NCBI GenBank assembly: GCA_963693085.1
Contig: OY856409.1
Span: forward strand, 1,614,189,711 to 1,614,253,710
Origin: Alisma plantago-aquatica
Lineage: Eukaryota; Streptophyta; Magnoliopsida; Alismatales; Alismataceae
Direction of reading: 5' to 3'
Length of the DNA stretch: 64,000 nt
Positions within the stretch are counted from its first letter, which is position 1. Each line of letters begins with the position of its first letter. The notes under the pieces were generated by a model, which saw only the letters and a program-made list of their open reading frames with translations, did not search any database and was not told the DNA's origin. Shown piece by piece: positions 37,014 through 48,967 of the stretch. A program made the translations under genes and the position numbers.

Positions 37014-37240
37014 GTGGGTAAGTCCTTGGTGAAGGTGGAAGACTCCTTGCTCAAGTGGGTAAGTCCTTGGTGGAAGCTTCTCCTTGGCTAAAGGTGAAGT
37101 CAAAGGATGAAGATATGAGAAGAGTGAGTAATTCCTCAAATGCGGAAGACTTGTGCAATAGTGGGTAAGTCCTTGGTGAAGGCGGAAGACTTAGTGAAAA
37201 GTGGGTAAGTCCTTGGTGAGGTAGAAGATTCTTGGTTGGA
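37014..37240. repeat. Degenerate 40-bp repeats in the Sirevirus-like LTR
   Basis: GTGGGTAAGTCCTTGGTG occurs at 37014, 37055, 37161 and 37201 (the second copy reads GTGGGTAAGTCCTTGGTGG). The intervening GGAAGACT segments also repeat. The spacing of 40-41 bases between pairs points to tandem duplication followed by decay. Confidence 0.85.
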
Positions 37241-37507
37241 TAGGTAATTCCTTTGGTAGGTTGTTGGATCCCTTCCCCTCAAAGTGAAAGTTGGGGATCC
37301 TTGTCCCAAAAAAGGAAGGTCATATGTTGTGAGTCTTATAAGTGAATATAAGGAGGGAGACATGTTTTGGAAGCTCTAGAGGTTGACCTCTCTAGGTAGT
37401 GGACTGACAATCTCCTATTTTAGAGATTGGAACCACTCTACGTAGCTTGTGTTCATGTTCTTGTTTTAGTCTCTCTCATCTTTTCTATGTATGTTTAGTT
37501 GCACTAA

Positions 37508-37512
37508 ATTTC
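37508..37512. repeat. Target-site duplication of the Tekay element, left copy
   Basis: ATTTC, against AATTC at 59911-59915 (one mismatch). The Sirevirus LTR sequence resumes after the right copy. Confidence 0.6.
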
Positions 37513-39839
37513 TATGACGCCCTGATGTACCACAAACAAAATAAAAAAAAAATGAATGTGAAATAAAACTAAACATGCGGATTACCAGAAAATAGAGGAA
37601 ATTAAAACTGATTTTTCAAAATCACCATAGGCCAAAAACTCATCACATATAAATCCTTATCAGGACACCTGTAGCACATATCACATATATAATGGTTTTT
37701 ACATCATTGTGAATCATGATTCCTATCATCAACTTGTTACAAGAGTTATATGTTCCACATATATGTACATCTACATCTACTATATCTATACACACATGGC
37801 TAAAAAGTCCAAAACCTCATATCGGTAGAATGTACACAAAACACAATGATAATGCCCCCAAAGACCTAAGTGTACAGGGGTGACTCTAGGACTCTAACAT
37901 CAAAAGACTGGCATCCCAACCAACCTTATCAACTACTTCTCTTATTGTTGTGCTTCCTCATCTACACGAGCTCTACCTCTTCGTGCATGACTACCTAAAA
38001 GATGTAGAAACCCACGGGGTGAGACCAAACGTCCCCGTGAGAGATACAGCTCTCAGCCAACGTCTATTAAAGCATAGATAAACATGTAGATAAAACACTA
38101 AGTAGGTTGAGCAGATTCAACTAAATGATATGTAACTAGAAGAAAGAACAGATTAAGCAAAACTGGGCAGTTATCACTGAGTAATAGAACAATTAATATT
38201 CTATAAAGGAATAGAAAGAATATGTGTAACAGTTGATTTCTCTTACTGCCTTATAATTCAAGAAATCAATAATATGATAATCCAAAGGGCTCAACCAATG
38301 TTATTCATATTTTTCCCTAAGCAGGATACACTACATGACTCTATTACATCTTTTATTATTACCCTAAAGATTTGATTTGTACCTCCCAAATCCAACCGTC
38401 CACTACTAAGTCGAAATTTGTGCCATAAAAGGTCAATGGAAGAGCTAGAATCCATGATCTCCCCACCCCTCTTGGTCAGAACAAGAGAAAACACTGTAGA
38501 GACATATCAGCCAATTACAACAATGACATGTAGTTAAGATTAGGGATTGGCTCACACATGCCCATACACATATATAATCACACCTAGCCCACCTTGGTAT
38601 AGCTAACAACGCAAGAAGAACATGCTCATACATGGCTATTGTAAAAAGAAGGATTGGCTCACTCATGGCCATCCATATCACAAGGAGATCAGCTCATGCA
38701 TGGCTACCTTAGATAACCTATAATTGTAGACACAAGGAGATACTCAACTTGCGCACCCGCATATTAAAAAATATGCACTTTGAGTTATACATGTTTCACT
38801 AATCTAGCCATTAAAAATGATACTAGGAAGGATCTATGGCACATGGCACCTACATGATTAGGTTTTTACTTGATTAATTAAGACAATTGAGTATCTTTTA
38901 GCATCAATCAAGTTATAACGTATAAATCCATAACAAACTCTACAAGAATAAGGGTATAGTACAACTCCTAAAGATATAAAACGTATAAGGTATGAAATTG
39001 TCACACTATCACCATATGATACTTGTAACACTGCCATTCACAAGGCCATCACCAATGTCACATCACTGTGGAACACAAATCCCTCAATCACAACACTGGA
39101 GGTTACCACCTCACAATAGGCATTAAGCCATCACCAGGTCAAAGGACCCAATCACATAAACCATGCATGTACATAACCACATTATGCCTCAACAATGTGC
39201 ATAATCACCAGAGCATACACATGCCATGGCATTTATTTCACCTAAAAGGTTAGGGATTTATGAACATGACATAGACAACAAAATAATAAGATAGCCACTT
39301 CAATAGATAAAAGCAAACTCATCACATTTCCCAACATTAGGGTTAGGGCTCCATACATGGTAGATTAGGGTTTTATAGTTCTATTCAAACACCAAACCCT
39401 AGGTACACAACCTCCCACTTTCTTGGAGCATATTATTGTTAAGGAATCATCGTTAAGGTTGATTAAACAACTATCGAAACAACACTATATATGATTATCT
39501 ACTTGTTCACTCATGTATATATTTTACTATATGGTCATGTATGTGTCTCATCTGCCTACCATATACATGTCATGACCACCATCCCTATGGGTTGCGACCA
39601 CCCACTCTTTAAGGTGCCTCAACCACTTTCCATTGTGGTGTCTCAAATGCGACATCATCACATGTCTCGACCCCTCAAATATTAGGGTTTAGACCCCCCG
39701 CCATCACACACATGTCGCGACCTCAAGACATGGTCAAGTCTCAACCCAAAACCAAAAGCATTTTGACCAAAACCAAAGATGGGTCACAAACAACACAAAG
39801 ACATGTGTCTCAACCTCAAACAACAAAAGTGTCTCAACC
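37513..39839 (-). repeat. Tekay 3' LTR, distal part (left of the TR-GAG)
   Basis: Aligns with 55698-58008 of the 5' LTR. Starts TATGACGCCC (the 5' LTR has TGTGATGCCC) and continues, after the TR-GAG, at 48968. Near its right end it has several TCTCGACC, GCGACC and TCTCAACC motifs (39570-39839). Small frames within it are not genes. Confidence 0.88.
39835..39839. repeat. Target-site duplication of the TR-GAG, left copy
   Basis: CAACC, identical to 48963-48967. The uninterrupted Tekay LTR has one CAACC at the equivalent place (near 58007). Confidence 0.85.
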
Positions 39840-42800
39840 TATAAAGAAGTGAAACCACTTCTCTACTAGAAAGAAAAGACCACATCCCTTGAACCAAACA
39901 CCACGTAAAATTTTTCACCAAAGGGATGGAGACCAATTCATTCAACATGTATGTATCATTACACAATGAGTGACAGTGGAAAAGAATATTATCTAACAAT
40001 TTACAATGCTTGAAACAACACTTCACCACATATATGTATCTAAAGGAAAACTAAACATAAAAGCCAAAGACCAAGCTGAGGGTCATCTAGCCACCTCTTC
40101 AAGCCTCCCAAAGATCAGCTACAAGGTTGATGTTGAAGTTCACTCTCCTCAATCTAACCTGGGGTTGGAAGCATACCCCAAAAAAGAAGAAACAAAAGGA
40201 GACAATAAACAAAAAGCTGGTATGTGCATCCTAAAAGAAACTTTGAACAATTTAAGAATTAAGGATTACAAATGTAAAATGCTTCCCATACAAGAGATAA
40301 GGACTACCCACATGGGCATAAAAGAATAAGATCATAACAAAAGAGATAAAAGAGGATACTTGCCATAAACAATTAAATTTGTGCAACAAAAGCACATAGA
40401 TAGATAGTAGGGCACACACGCCACAATCATCATCAAAACCTGCATGCATGTGAGATAAACATAGTCCTAGAAAAATATAAACACAAAGGCGGTCAAGGCT
40501 TCTTCACAACCTTGAAAACCTGGTCGAGAATGACTCACCGTCAAACTCCCAATATATGTAAAAGTTGAGCCAAGGCATCACATCCTTGAAACTTGGGTAT
40601 GGGGCACCACCACCACCATCCCATAAACAAAAAGGGCACACACCCAAAACCATTGTAATTTACATTATTCTAGTGCTACTGATTCACATAGCATGTAAAT
40701 ATAGAGGCAAGTAAATAGTTTAGTCAGAAGATGAAAAAAGGTTGCCATCACACAATGGACAACACCAACATATAATATCCACTTCAAAGTGGCACATAAC
40801 AATAAAAGAGACCATCATGCACCAAGGCACAAGATAAGATATCAAGAAAATATCCAAGTCCAAAACAAGAAAGATAGTTCACACGAACCATGATATCAAG
40901 AAAATAGACATATGTGTAGGCAAAAGTCAAAAGAAAGATAAGATGGGTGAATTGCTCAACAAAGATGAATAGGGGATACAACATACATAAGAGAGAATAA
41001 TTGCTCAATATGAATAATCGAAGATGCAACATACCTCAAACCAGGTTCCAAACTGCTAAGCACTCCTAGATCCAAGTCTAGGTCACCAAAGGCCTATCAA
41101 ACACATATACATATTTTAAGTCAATTTCATACATATAGACCACACCCTAAAAACTACCTTTTTATGTATGTGTGAATTAGGTTATGAAAACTATTCCATA
41201 TTTTAGTTTATGTTATTACGATTCTAAAACATATTTTATTATATTTTTTGACTTATATATAATTAGTTATGATTTATACAAGTTATTATCTTATTTAATT
41301 AGATCCATTAAATCACCCTTTTAAAACATCAGATTTATGTGACAAAACTGATACCATTAGTTAGATCTTATTTTTCTGATTCCAATGAATATTTTTCCAT
41401 AATTTTCCGATCATCTGATAATTAGTTATACATTTTTAATTACTGACCAATCAGATAATTCCAAATACTAAATTTGCATTAAAAGTGGATAACAGGAGAG
41501 GGGCCCTCGTGACTTCGCCCAATCACAGCCGGCCAAGTCACCAGTCAAACACTCGCAAGACCACGACTAAAGGGAGGAGAAAAATCTGTGAAAAGATGAA
41601 AATACCCCTGGTCGTGAAACAAAATAGAAAAGGAAAGAACGAGGGCAAAGAGGGGAATCAACCTTGGGGTTTGTTTCCCCCACGAGGACCACCTCGACAG
41701 CTTGAGAGCAAATAGGTCGATCCACAATTCCAGATCACAAGAGAGTGTGAATTAGGCAAAAATTCCAAAATGAATTATGTTCCAGAAGTTCCAACGAACT
41801 CAGAGTACCAAACCGTGATGAAACCGGCCATTTGTAACTCGAGAAAACCTCGCCGCAATACGCTGGCAATTCTGAGGTGGCCGGGTAAGAAAGATGAGCC
41901 AGCGAGAGGTTAAACGAAGAATGAAGGAAGATGAATCTACCAAAATCGGAACAGAAAGTGAGGGAAACCGTCTAGCAGGCAATCTATCGCTCAACATTAC
42001 AGGAGATGATCCAACTCAAAAGAAAAGAGGGGAAACTGTGGTACCTGCCGAACAGAGGAATTGAAGGATCGTGAAGCTTGCCCACACCTTCACGACTCGA
42101 AGCACACTTGAAACAGACCCCGCCGACGACTGAAATCACTAGACGCTCTCACCGCCACCACAACAGGTTGTCGGAGTAGGCAGAGGTGGAAGCAGGGCAA
42201 ACCGGATCAATGCGTCTATTGGAAAGGGTTCTTGCGGGTACAAGGATCGTGGGAAAGGCCCTATATATAGGGGCAGAGCTCAGGTTGATCGAGGAGTTTG
42301 TGAAAACTAGGAAACAGAGGAAAGAGAGAAAAGTTCTCATCGACCCGTGGTTCTAGCGAGGGAAACCCTATCAAAATAGGGATCAACCAGATCGGAAAGC
42401 AACGCTGATGGTAAAAAGGAAAACATAAATCACCGAGAAGGAAAAACAGAAGAGGAAAGCGTGGAAGAAATTTTGCATTACTGTAGCCGCAAGAAAGAGT
42501 CCTAACGGAGGAAGGATACAACTCCTCATCTGTTGGATTCTTATCCAAGGGCCATGATGAAGTCCGAATTAAATAGGTCGTGTGATAGCCCCAAAGCTAG
42601 GAAAAATCGGAAAATCAATCGAATTAATCAAAGTGAAATTCAAATAATTTATGTATATTCTCTTTCCTGATTTAGGGGTTCTATAATTATCCAAATTAAA
42701 CCAAAATTTGCACATAAATTAAGTTAAATGTGTAGATTCCGAATATACTCTTAGTTTTTCCTTTTGGAAACCTTTAATGGGTTAAATAAATCAAATATCA

Positions 42801-43703
42801 TTTTCTCTTTCCTTCTTCATTTATGGCTTTAGGATTATCCAAATTTGATGAAACTTGACCCACAAGTTAACTTAAGTGTGTTGAACATGAGTTTGCCTTT
42901 CTTTCCAACTTTTGGTGTCATGAATTACATTTATTTATTAATTACACCTTTTTTGCATTTTCTCTCTCCTATAATTACCTATTAATCAAACTTTATCCAA
43001 ATTAGTTGCAACTTTTCCCAAAGGCTTATTTTTATGTTTAGATTACGAATTTGGAGTTAGTTTTCCAATTTGAGGTAATTAAATATTTTATATCACTTTA
43101 TTGGCCTTATTCCTATTTTATTTTGATAATGTCATTAGTGGTTATATTTATGTTTCACTTTAAATGATACTTGGCCCTTAAGTTACTTTTTGGTCAAGAA
43201 AATGAATTTGAGTGTCAAATTATCCTGATGTGTTTCCAATTATAATTTTGGTGCAATATCTTTCTAATTATCTTCTTTACCCATTAATTCCCATATTACC
43301 TTTAATTATTGCATTTATCATCACCTTTATATAATTCAGATTTTCTCTTCTTTTTCATATTCTAAAAATCACTAGAAAGTTCTAAGACGAATATATTTTA
43401 TTATTTTTATTACTTAGTGAAAATTACACTTCAGATCCATTAATTAAAACCAAACCGGTGTATTTGTGCATATAACCTTATATTAAGAATATACGAGAAG
43501 TATCTAACTAAGTTCTTTAATTTCTTATTATCATCTAAATGAGTTATTATTAAGCACAAAGTTATTATGTATTCCCTTATATACTTGAGGTGTCACATTT
43601 TATGTTCCATTATTGTCTTAATTACATGTATTAGCTTGTCCTTGTTTGGCTAAGACAAAAGGGTAAAACTATTAGGGTGGGATTCTATTTCTAGTATGTT
43701 ACA
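39840..43703 (-). repeat. TR-GAG 3' LTR (3864 bp)
   Basis: In the element's direction it begins TGTAACATACTAG (43703) and ends CTTCTTTATA (39840, decayed from TTTACA). It has an AT-rich part (42580-43690), a GC- and CpG-richer part (41480-42560) with a TATA-like CTATATATAG at 42261-42270, and an AT-rich remainder. Frames inside it (for example 42261-42548) are matched by none of equal length in the other LTR and are not genes. Confidence 0.93.
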
Positions 43704-43720
43704 GCACACCACCCCTTAGA
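43704..43720 (-). other. TR-GAG polypurine tract
   Basis: On the minus strand CTCTAAGGGGTGGTGTGC abuts the 3' LTR. It is preceded by GAGGATGAAATCTCT, which is the usual wording before the polypurine tract in Del/Tekay elements. Confidence 0.8.
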
Positions 43721-43899
43721 GAGATTTCATCCTCAAAATCAAAACATCCATAAGAAAACTTATCCACCACCCTTTAAAAGGGTTCATCTCATAAAATCAA
43801 ACTTAACTTCAGTTATAAAAGTTTCAACTATACCTCTTACATCCACTACATAAGCAACATGCAAAAGGAAACATAACTTGTAAAGACTAATCTAGGGAA

Positions 43900-44976
43900 C
43901 TATGGGTTAACTTGTTCTTGCTCAGCATTATCAACTTCTTTGCCATCCAAGGCAAAAACTCTACCAGCTCTTCTTTCCACAGGTCTTCCTCTATTATTGT
44001 TACCATTATTGTTGCCATGATTTTGAGGAGGTGCTTGTAGTTGTTTTGCTCGAGCCTGACCATTACGACGCTTGGGACAATCAGGCCGGATGTGTCCAGG
44101 TTCATTGCAAAAGTGACATACCAACGGGGTATTATGACGAGGTTTGTCCTGAGAACACTTTCCTGGAGGATGGTGACCATTGCACTTAGCACACTTGTCC
44201 CTTCTCTGATCATCGCTCGAGGACTTCCTTTTCTTGTCGAACTCCCTTGGTTGAAACCTTGGGTAAGACTCCACAGCCAAAGATTTATCAACCATCTACT
44301 GGAAGGTCAAAGGCAGTTGTGGGATAAGAGCACGACCCACATTGTAGTTGACCTCTTGGAGGAAAAGGTCAGCCCTACGTTCCTCACCCAAACCAACTGC
44401 ATAACGCTCCAACAACAGAAACCTTTGCACGTAAGCAGAAATGGATAAGGAGCCTTGCTTCAAACTGTAGAATTCTACTTCTTTCTTCTTCAAAGCAGCA
44501 ATGCAAATGTACTTCCCACGGAAGAGAGTACAAAACTCTTCCCAAGACATGGTTGAGATATCTCTAGTCCTTGCTATTCCATTCCTCCAAACTCTTGCAG
44601 GTCCATCCAAAACATATGAAGCAAACCTAACCTTTTGGTGTGGAGGGCAAGCCATACCATCAAAAGTCCTCTCTAACAATAAAAACCAATCATCTGTATT
44701 GTCGAACATCTCTATCTCACTTTCACTCTTGAAGGAAGGTGGATGCATCTTCATGAACTCCATGATGGAGAACTCCTTAGTCTTTTCAGGTACAGACGTG
44801 TCTTTCATCTTCCCCACCATGGAAGATGCAAAGAGTTGTCGAAACATGGCCAACTCTTGCTCTGGAGTCATAGCTCCTCCCGAACCAACAGTATCAGAGG
44901 TTCCTTGACCAAACATAGCATTTTGAGGCATCTCATAACCATACTGGTTGTCAACTGTTGAGTTATCTCCATCCAT
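43900..44976 (-). pseudogene. Gag of the TR-GAG, one nonsense codon
   Basis: Gypsy Gag forms the virus-like particle that packages element RNA. One frame runs from the ATG at 44976 to the stop at 43900, interrupted by a TAG at 44296-44298, in a context suggesting a CAG-to-TAG change. The upstream extension to 45018 has no ATG. The capsid part (retrotrans_gag family) includes DDWFLLLERTFDGM, a VxFASYxLxGPARVWW-like segment (here VWRN) and a SWEEFCTLFRGKY segment. After the stop come two cysteine fingers: CAKCNGHHPPGKC, of variant spacing, and a standard CX2CX4HX4C knuckle (C60, C63, H68, C73 of that part, 44077-44118). The C-terminus has an N/G/R-rich tract. No protease follows. The low number of defects fits a young element. 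Confidence 0.88.
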
Positions 44977-45080
44977 TAGGGTTTTGTCTGCACAAGGCAA
45001 GGTACTAGGTATAAGCAACCTAAGATAAAGGTAAACATCCTAAGGGAGATGAGTTTGAAATAGTTAGATAATCGACTGCT

Positions 45081-45095
45081 AATGGCTCTGATACG
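45081..45095 (-). other. TR-GAG primer-binding site (tRNA-Met)
   Basis: On the minus strand GTATCAGAGCCATT follows the 5' LTR end after a few bases (GCATC). It is complementary to the 3' end of initiator tRNA-Met. The 5' part of the consensus (TGG) reads TCG. Confidence 0.85.
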
Positions 45096-45099
45096 ATGC

Positions 45100-48000
45100 T
45101 GTAAAGAAGTGAAACCACTTCTCTATTAGAAAGAAAAGACCACATCCCTTGAACCAAACACCACGTAAATTTTTTTGCCAAAGGGATGGAGACCAATTCA
45201 TTCAACATGTATGTATCATTACACAATGAGTAGCAGCGGAAAAGAAATATTAACTAACAATTTACAAAGCTTGACACAACACTTCACCACATATATGTAT
45301 CTAAAGGAAAACTAAACACAAAAGCCAAAGACCAAGCTGAGGGTCATCTAACCACCTCTTCAAGCCTCCCAAAGATCAGCTATAAGGTTGATGTTGAAGT
45401 TCACTCTCCTCAATCTAACCTGAGGTTGGAAGCATACCCCAAAAAAGAAGAAACAAAAGGAGACAATCAACAAAAAGCTGGTATGTGCATACTAAAAGAA
45501 AATTTGAGCAATTTAAGAATTAAGGATTACAAATGTAAAATGCTTCCCATACAAGAGATAAGGACTACCCACATGGGCATAAAAGAATAAGATCATAACA
45601 AAAGAGATAAAAGAGGATACTTGTCATAAACAATTAAATGTGTGCAACAAAAGCACATAGATAGATAGTAAGGCACACACCCCACAATCATCATCAAAAC
45701 CTGCATGCATGTGAGATAAACATAGTCCTAGAAAAATATAAACACAAAGACAGCCAAGGCTTCACATCCTTGAAAACCTGATAGAGAATGACTCATTGTC
45801 AATCTCCCAATATATGTAAAAGTTGAGCCAAGGCTTCACATCCTTGAAACTCGGGTATCGGGCACCACCACCACCATCCCATAAACAAAAAGGGCACACA
45901 CCCAAAACCATTGTAATTTACATTATTCTAGTTCTATTGATTCACATAGCATGTAAATATAGAGGCAAGTAAATAGTTTAGTCAAGAGATGAAACAAAGG
46001 TTGCCATCACACAATGGACAACACCAACATATAATATCCACTTCAAAGTGGCACATAACAATAAAAGAGACCATCATGCACCAAGGCACAAGATAAGATA
46101 TCAAGAAAATATCCAAGTCCCAAACAAGCAAGATAGTTCACACGAACCATGATATTAAGAAAATAGACATATGTGTAGGCAAAAGTCAAAAGAAAGATAA
46201 GATAGGTGAATTGCTCAACAAAGATGAATAGGGGATACAACATACATAAGAGAGAAGAATTGCTTAATGTGAATAATAGGAGATGCAACATACCTCAAAC
46301 CATGTTCCAAACTGGTAAGCACTCCTCGATCCAAGTCTAGGTCACCAAAGGCCTATCAAACACATATACATATTTTAAGTCAATTTCATACATATAGACC
46401 AAACCCTAAAAACTACCTTTTTATGTATGTGTGAATTAGGTTATGAAAACTATTCCATATTTTAATTTATGTTATTACGAGTCTAAAACATATTTTATTA
46501 TATTTTTTGACTTATATATAATTAGTTATGATTTATACAAGTTATTATCTTATTTAATTAGATCCATTAAATCAACCTTTTAAAATATCGGATTTTGGTG
46601 ACAAAACCCATACCATTAGTTAGATCTTATTTTTCTGATTCCAACAGATATTTTTCCATAATTTTTTGATCATCTGATAATTAGTTATATATTTTTAATC
46701 ACTGACCAATCAGATAATTCCACATAATAAATTTGCATCAAAAGTGGATAACAGGAGAGGGGCCCGCATGACTTGGCCCAATCACATCCGGCCAAGTCAC
46801 CAGTCAAACACTTGCAAGACCACGACTAAAGGGAGGAGACATAATCTGTGAAAAGACGAAAATACCCCTGGTCGTAAAACAAAACAGAAAAGGAAAGAAC
46901 GAGGGCAAAGAGGGGAATCAACCCTGGGGTTTGTTTCCCCCATGAGGACCACCTCGACAGCTTGAGAGCAAATAGGTTGATCCACAACTCCAAATCGTAA
47001 GAGAGTGCGAATTAGGTGAAAAGTCCAACAGGAATTATGTTCCAGAAGTTCCAACGAACTCAGAGAACCAAACAACGATGAAATCGGCCATCTGTAACTC
47101 ATGAAAACCTCGCCGCAATACGCTGCCAATTCTGAGGTGGTCGGGTAAGAAAGATGAGCCAGCGAGAGGTTAAACGAAGAACGAAGGAAGGTGAATCAAC
47201 TAAAATCAAAATAGAAAGTGAGGGAAACCGGCTAGCAGGCGATCTATCGCTCAACATTACAGGAGATGATCCAACTTAAAAGAAAAGAGGGGAAACTGTG
47301 GTACCTGCCGAATAGAGGAATTGAAGGCTCGCGAAGCTTGCCCACGCCTTCACGACTCGAAGCACACTTGAAACAGACCCCACCGACGACTGAAATCCCC
47401 AGACGCTCTCGTCGCCGCCGCAACAGGTGGTCGGAGTAGGGAGAGGTGGAAGCAGGGCAAACCAGATCAATGTGTCTTTTGGAAAGAGTTCATGTAGGTA
47501 CAAGGATCGTGGGAAAGGCCCTATATATAGGGGCAGAGCTCAAGTTCAACGAGGAGTTTGTGAAAACCAGGAAACAGAGGAAAGAGAGAAAAGTTCTCAT
47601 CGACCCGAGGTTCTAGCGAGGGAAACCCTACCAAAATAGGGATCAACCAGATTGGAAAGCAACGCTGATGGTAAAAAGAAAAATAGAAATCACCGAGAAG
47701 GAAAACAAAAGAGGAAAGCGTGGAAGAAATTTCGCGTTACTGTAGCTTCAAGAAAGAGTCCTAACAGAGGTAGGAGACAACTTCTCATCCATTGGATTCT
47801 TATCCAAGGGCCACGATGAAGTCTGAATTAAATAGGACGCGTGACAGCCCCAAATTTAGGAAAAATCGGAAAATCAATCGAATTAATCAAAGTGAAATTC
47901 AAATAATTTATGTATATTCTCTTTCCTGATTTAGAGGTTCTAGAATTATCCAAATTAAACCAAAATTTGCACATAAATTAAGTTAAATGTGTAGATTCTG

Positions 48001-48962
48001 AATATACTCTTAGTTTTGCCTTTTGGAAACCTTTAATGGGTTAAATAAATCAAATATCATTTTCTCTTTCCTTCTTCATTTATGGCTTTAGGATTATCCA
48101 AATTTGATGAAACTTGACCCACAAGTTAACTTAAGTGTGTTGAACACGAGTTTGCCTTTCTTTCCAACTTTTGGTGCCATGAATTACATTTATTTATTAA
48201 TTACACCCTTTAGGCATTTTCTCTCTCCTATAATTATCTATTAATCAAACTTTATCCAAATTAGTTGCAAATTTGCCCAAAGGTTTATTTTTATGTTTAG
48301 ATTACGAATTTGGAGTTAGTTTTCCAATTTGAGGGCATTAAATATTTTATATCAATTTATTGGCCTTATTCCTATTTTATTTTGATAATGTCATTAGTAG
48401 TTATATTTATTTTTCACTTTAAATGATACTTGGCCCTTACGTTACTTTTTGGTCAAGAAAACGAATTCGAGTGTCAAATTATCGTGATGTGTTTCCAATT
48501 ATAATTTTGGTACAATATCTTTCTAATTATCTTCTTTACCCATTAATTCCCAAATTACCTTTAATTATTTCATTTATCATCACCTTTATATAATTCAGAT
48601 TTTCTCTTCTTTTTCATATTCTAAAAAGCACTAGAAAGTTCTAAGATGAATATATTTTATTATTTTTATTACTTAGTGACAATTACACTTCAGATCCATA
48701 AAGTAAAACCAAACTGGTTTATTTGTGCATATAACCTTATATTAAGAATATAAGAGAAGTATCTAACTAAGTTCTTTAATTTCTTATTATCATCTTAATG
48801 AGTTATTATTAAGCACAAAGTTATTATGTATTCCCTTATATACTTGAGGTGTCACATTTTATGTTCCATTATTGTCTTAATTACATGTATTAGCTTGTCC
48901 TTGTTTGGCTAAGACAAAAGGGTAAAACTATTAGGGTAGGATTCTATTTCTGGTATGTTACA
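45100..48962 (-). repeat. TR-GAG 5' LTR (3863 bp)
   Basis: Ends TGTAAC (48962) and TTTACA (45100), perfect TG...CA termini with a 5-bp inverted match. It is nearly collinear with 39840-43703. The promoter-proximal part lies near 46740-47820 and is GC-richer than the rest. Frames such as 46797-47129 (minus) and 47427-47639 (plus) lie in this part and are not conserved between the two LTRs, so I do not call them. Confidence 0.93.
47521..47530 (-). promoter_or_regulatory. Candidate TATA box of the TR-GAG 5' LTR
   Basis: CTATATATAG within the near-palindrome GCCCTATATATAGGGGC, in the GC-rich part of the LTR. It is conserved in the 3' LTR (42261-42270). A start about 30 bases further on the minus strand (near 47490) would be expected, followed by a long leader. 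Confidence 0.6.
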
Positions 48963-48967
48963 CAACC
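48963..48967. repeat. Target-site duplication of the TR-GAG, right copy
   Basis: CAACC, partner of 39835-39839. After it the Tekay LTR sequence continues (CTCAACCTGTTGTGATTAGG, matching CTCAACCTATTCACGATTAG near 58004). Confidence 0.85.

Larger units (their letters stand above)
36123..37512 (+). repeat. Sirevirus-like 5' LTR, left part
   Basis: 1390 bp, continuing at 59911-60025 after the Tekay insertion, for a total of about 1.5 kb. The first 300 bases align with 63692-64000 at roughly 85 per cent by eye. Within it lies a series of degenerate 40-bp repeats (37014-37240). Frames inside it on the minus strand (36918-37139 and 37136-37363) come from these repeats and are not genes. Confidence 0.85.
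39840..48962 (-). mobile_element. Complete TR-GAG (gag-only terminal-repeat retrotransposon)
   Basis: 9.12 kb with two long LTRs (39840-43703 and 45100-48962), a 1396-bp interior coding only for Gag, a primer site, a polypurine tract and a 5-bp target duplication. TR-GAGs are non-autonomous gypsy derivatives that keep gag but lack pol. The Gag and cis signals are of Del/Tekay type, and the element sits inside a Tekay LTR in the same orientation. The two LTRs differ by one base in length and only a few per cent in sequence by eye, so this is the youngest insertion of the nest. Confidence 0.92.

Noticed and set aside
46797..47639. Frames of 110, 75 and 70 residues in the GC-rich part of the TR-GAG LTR
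   Set aside because: The other LTR (41480-42560), almost identical in sequence, does not keep the same frames open.
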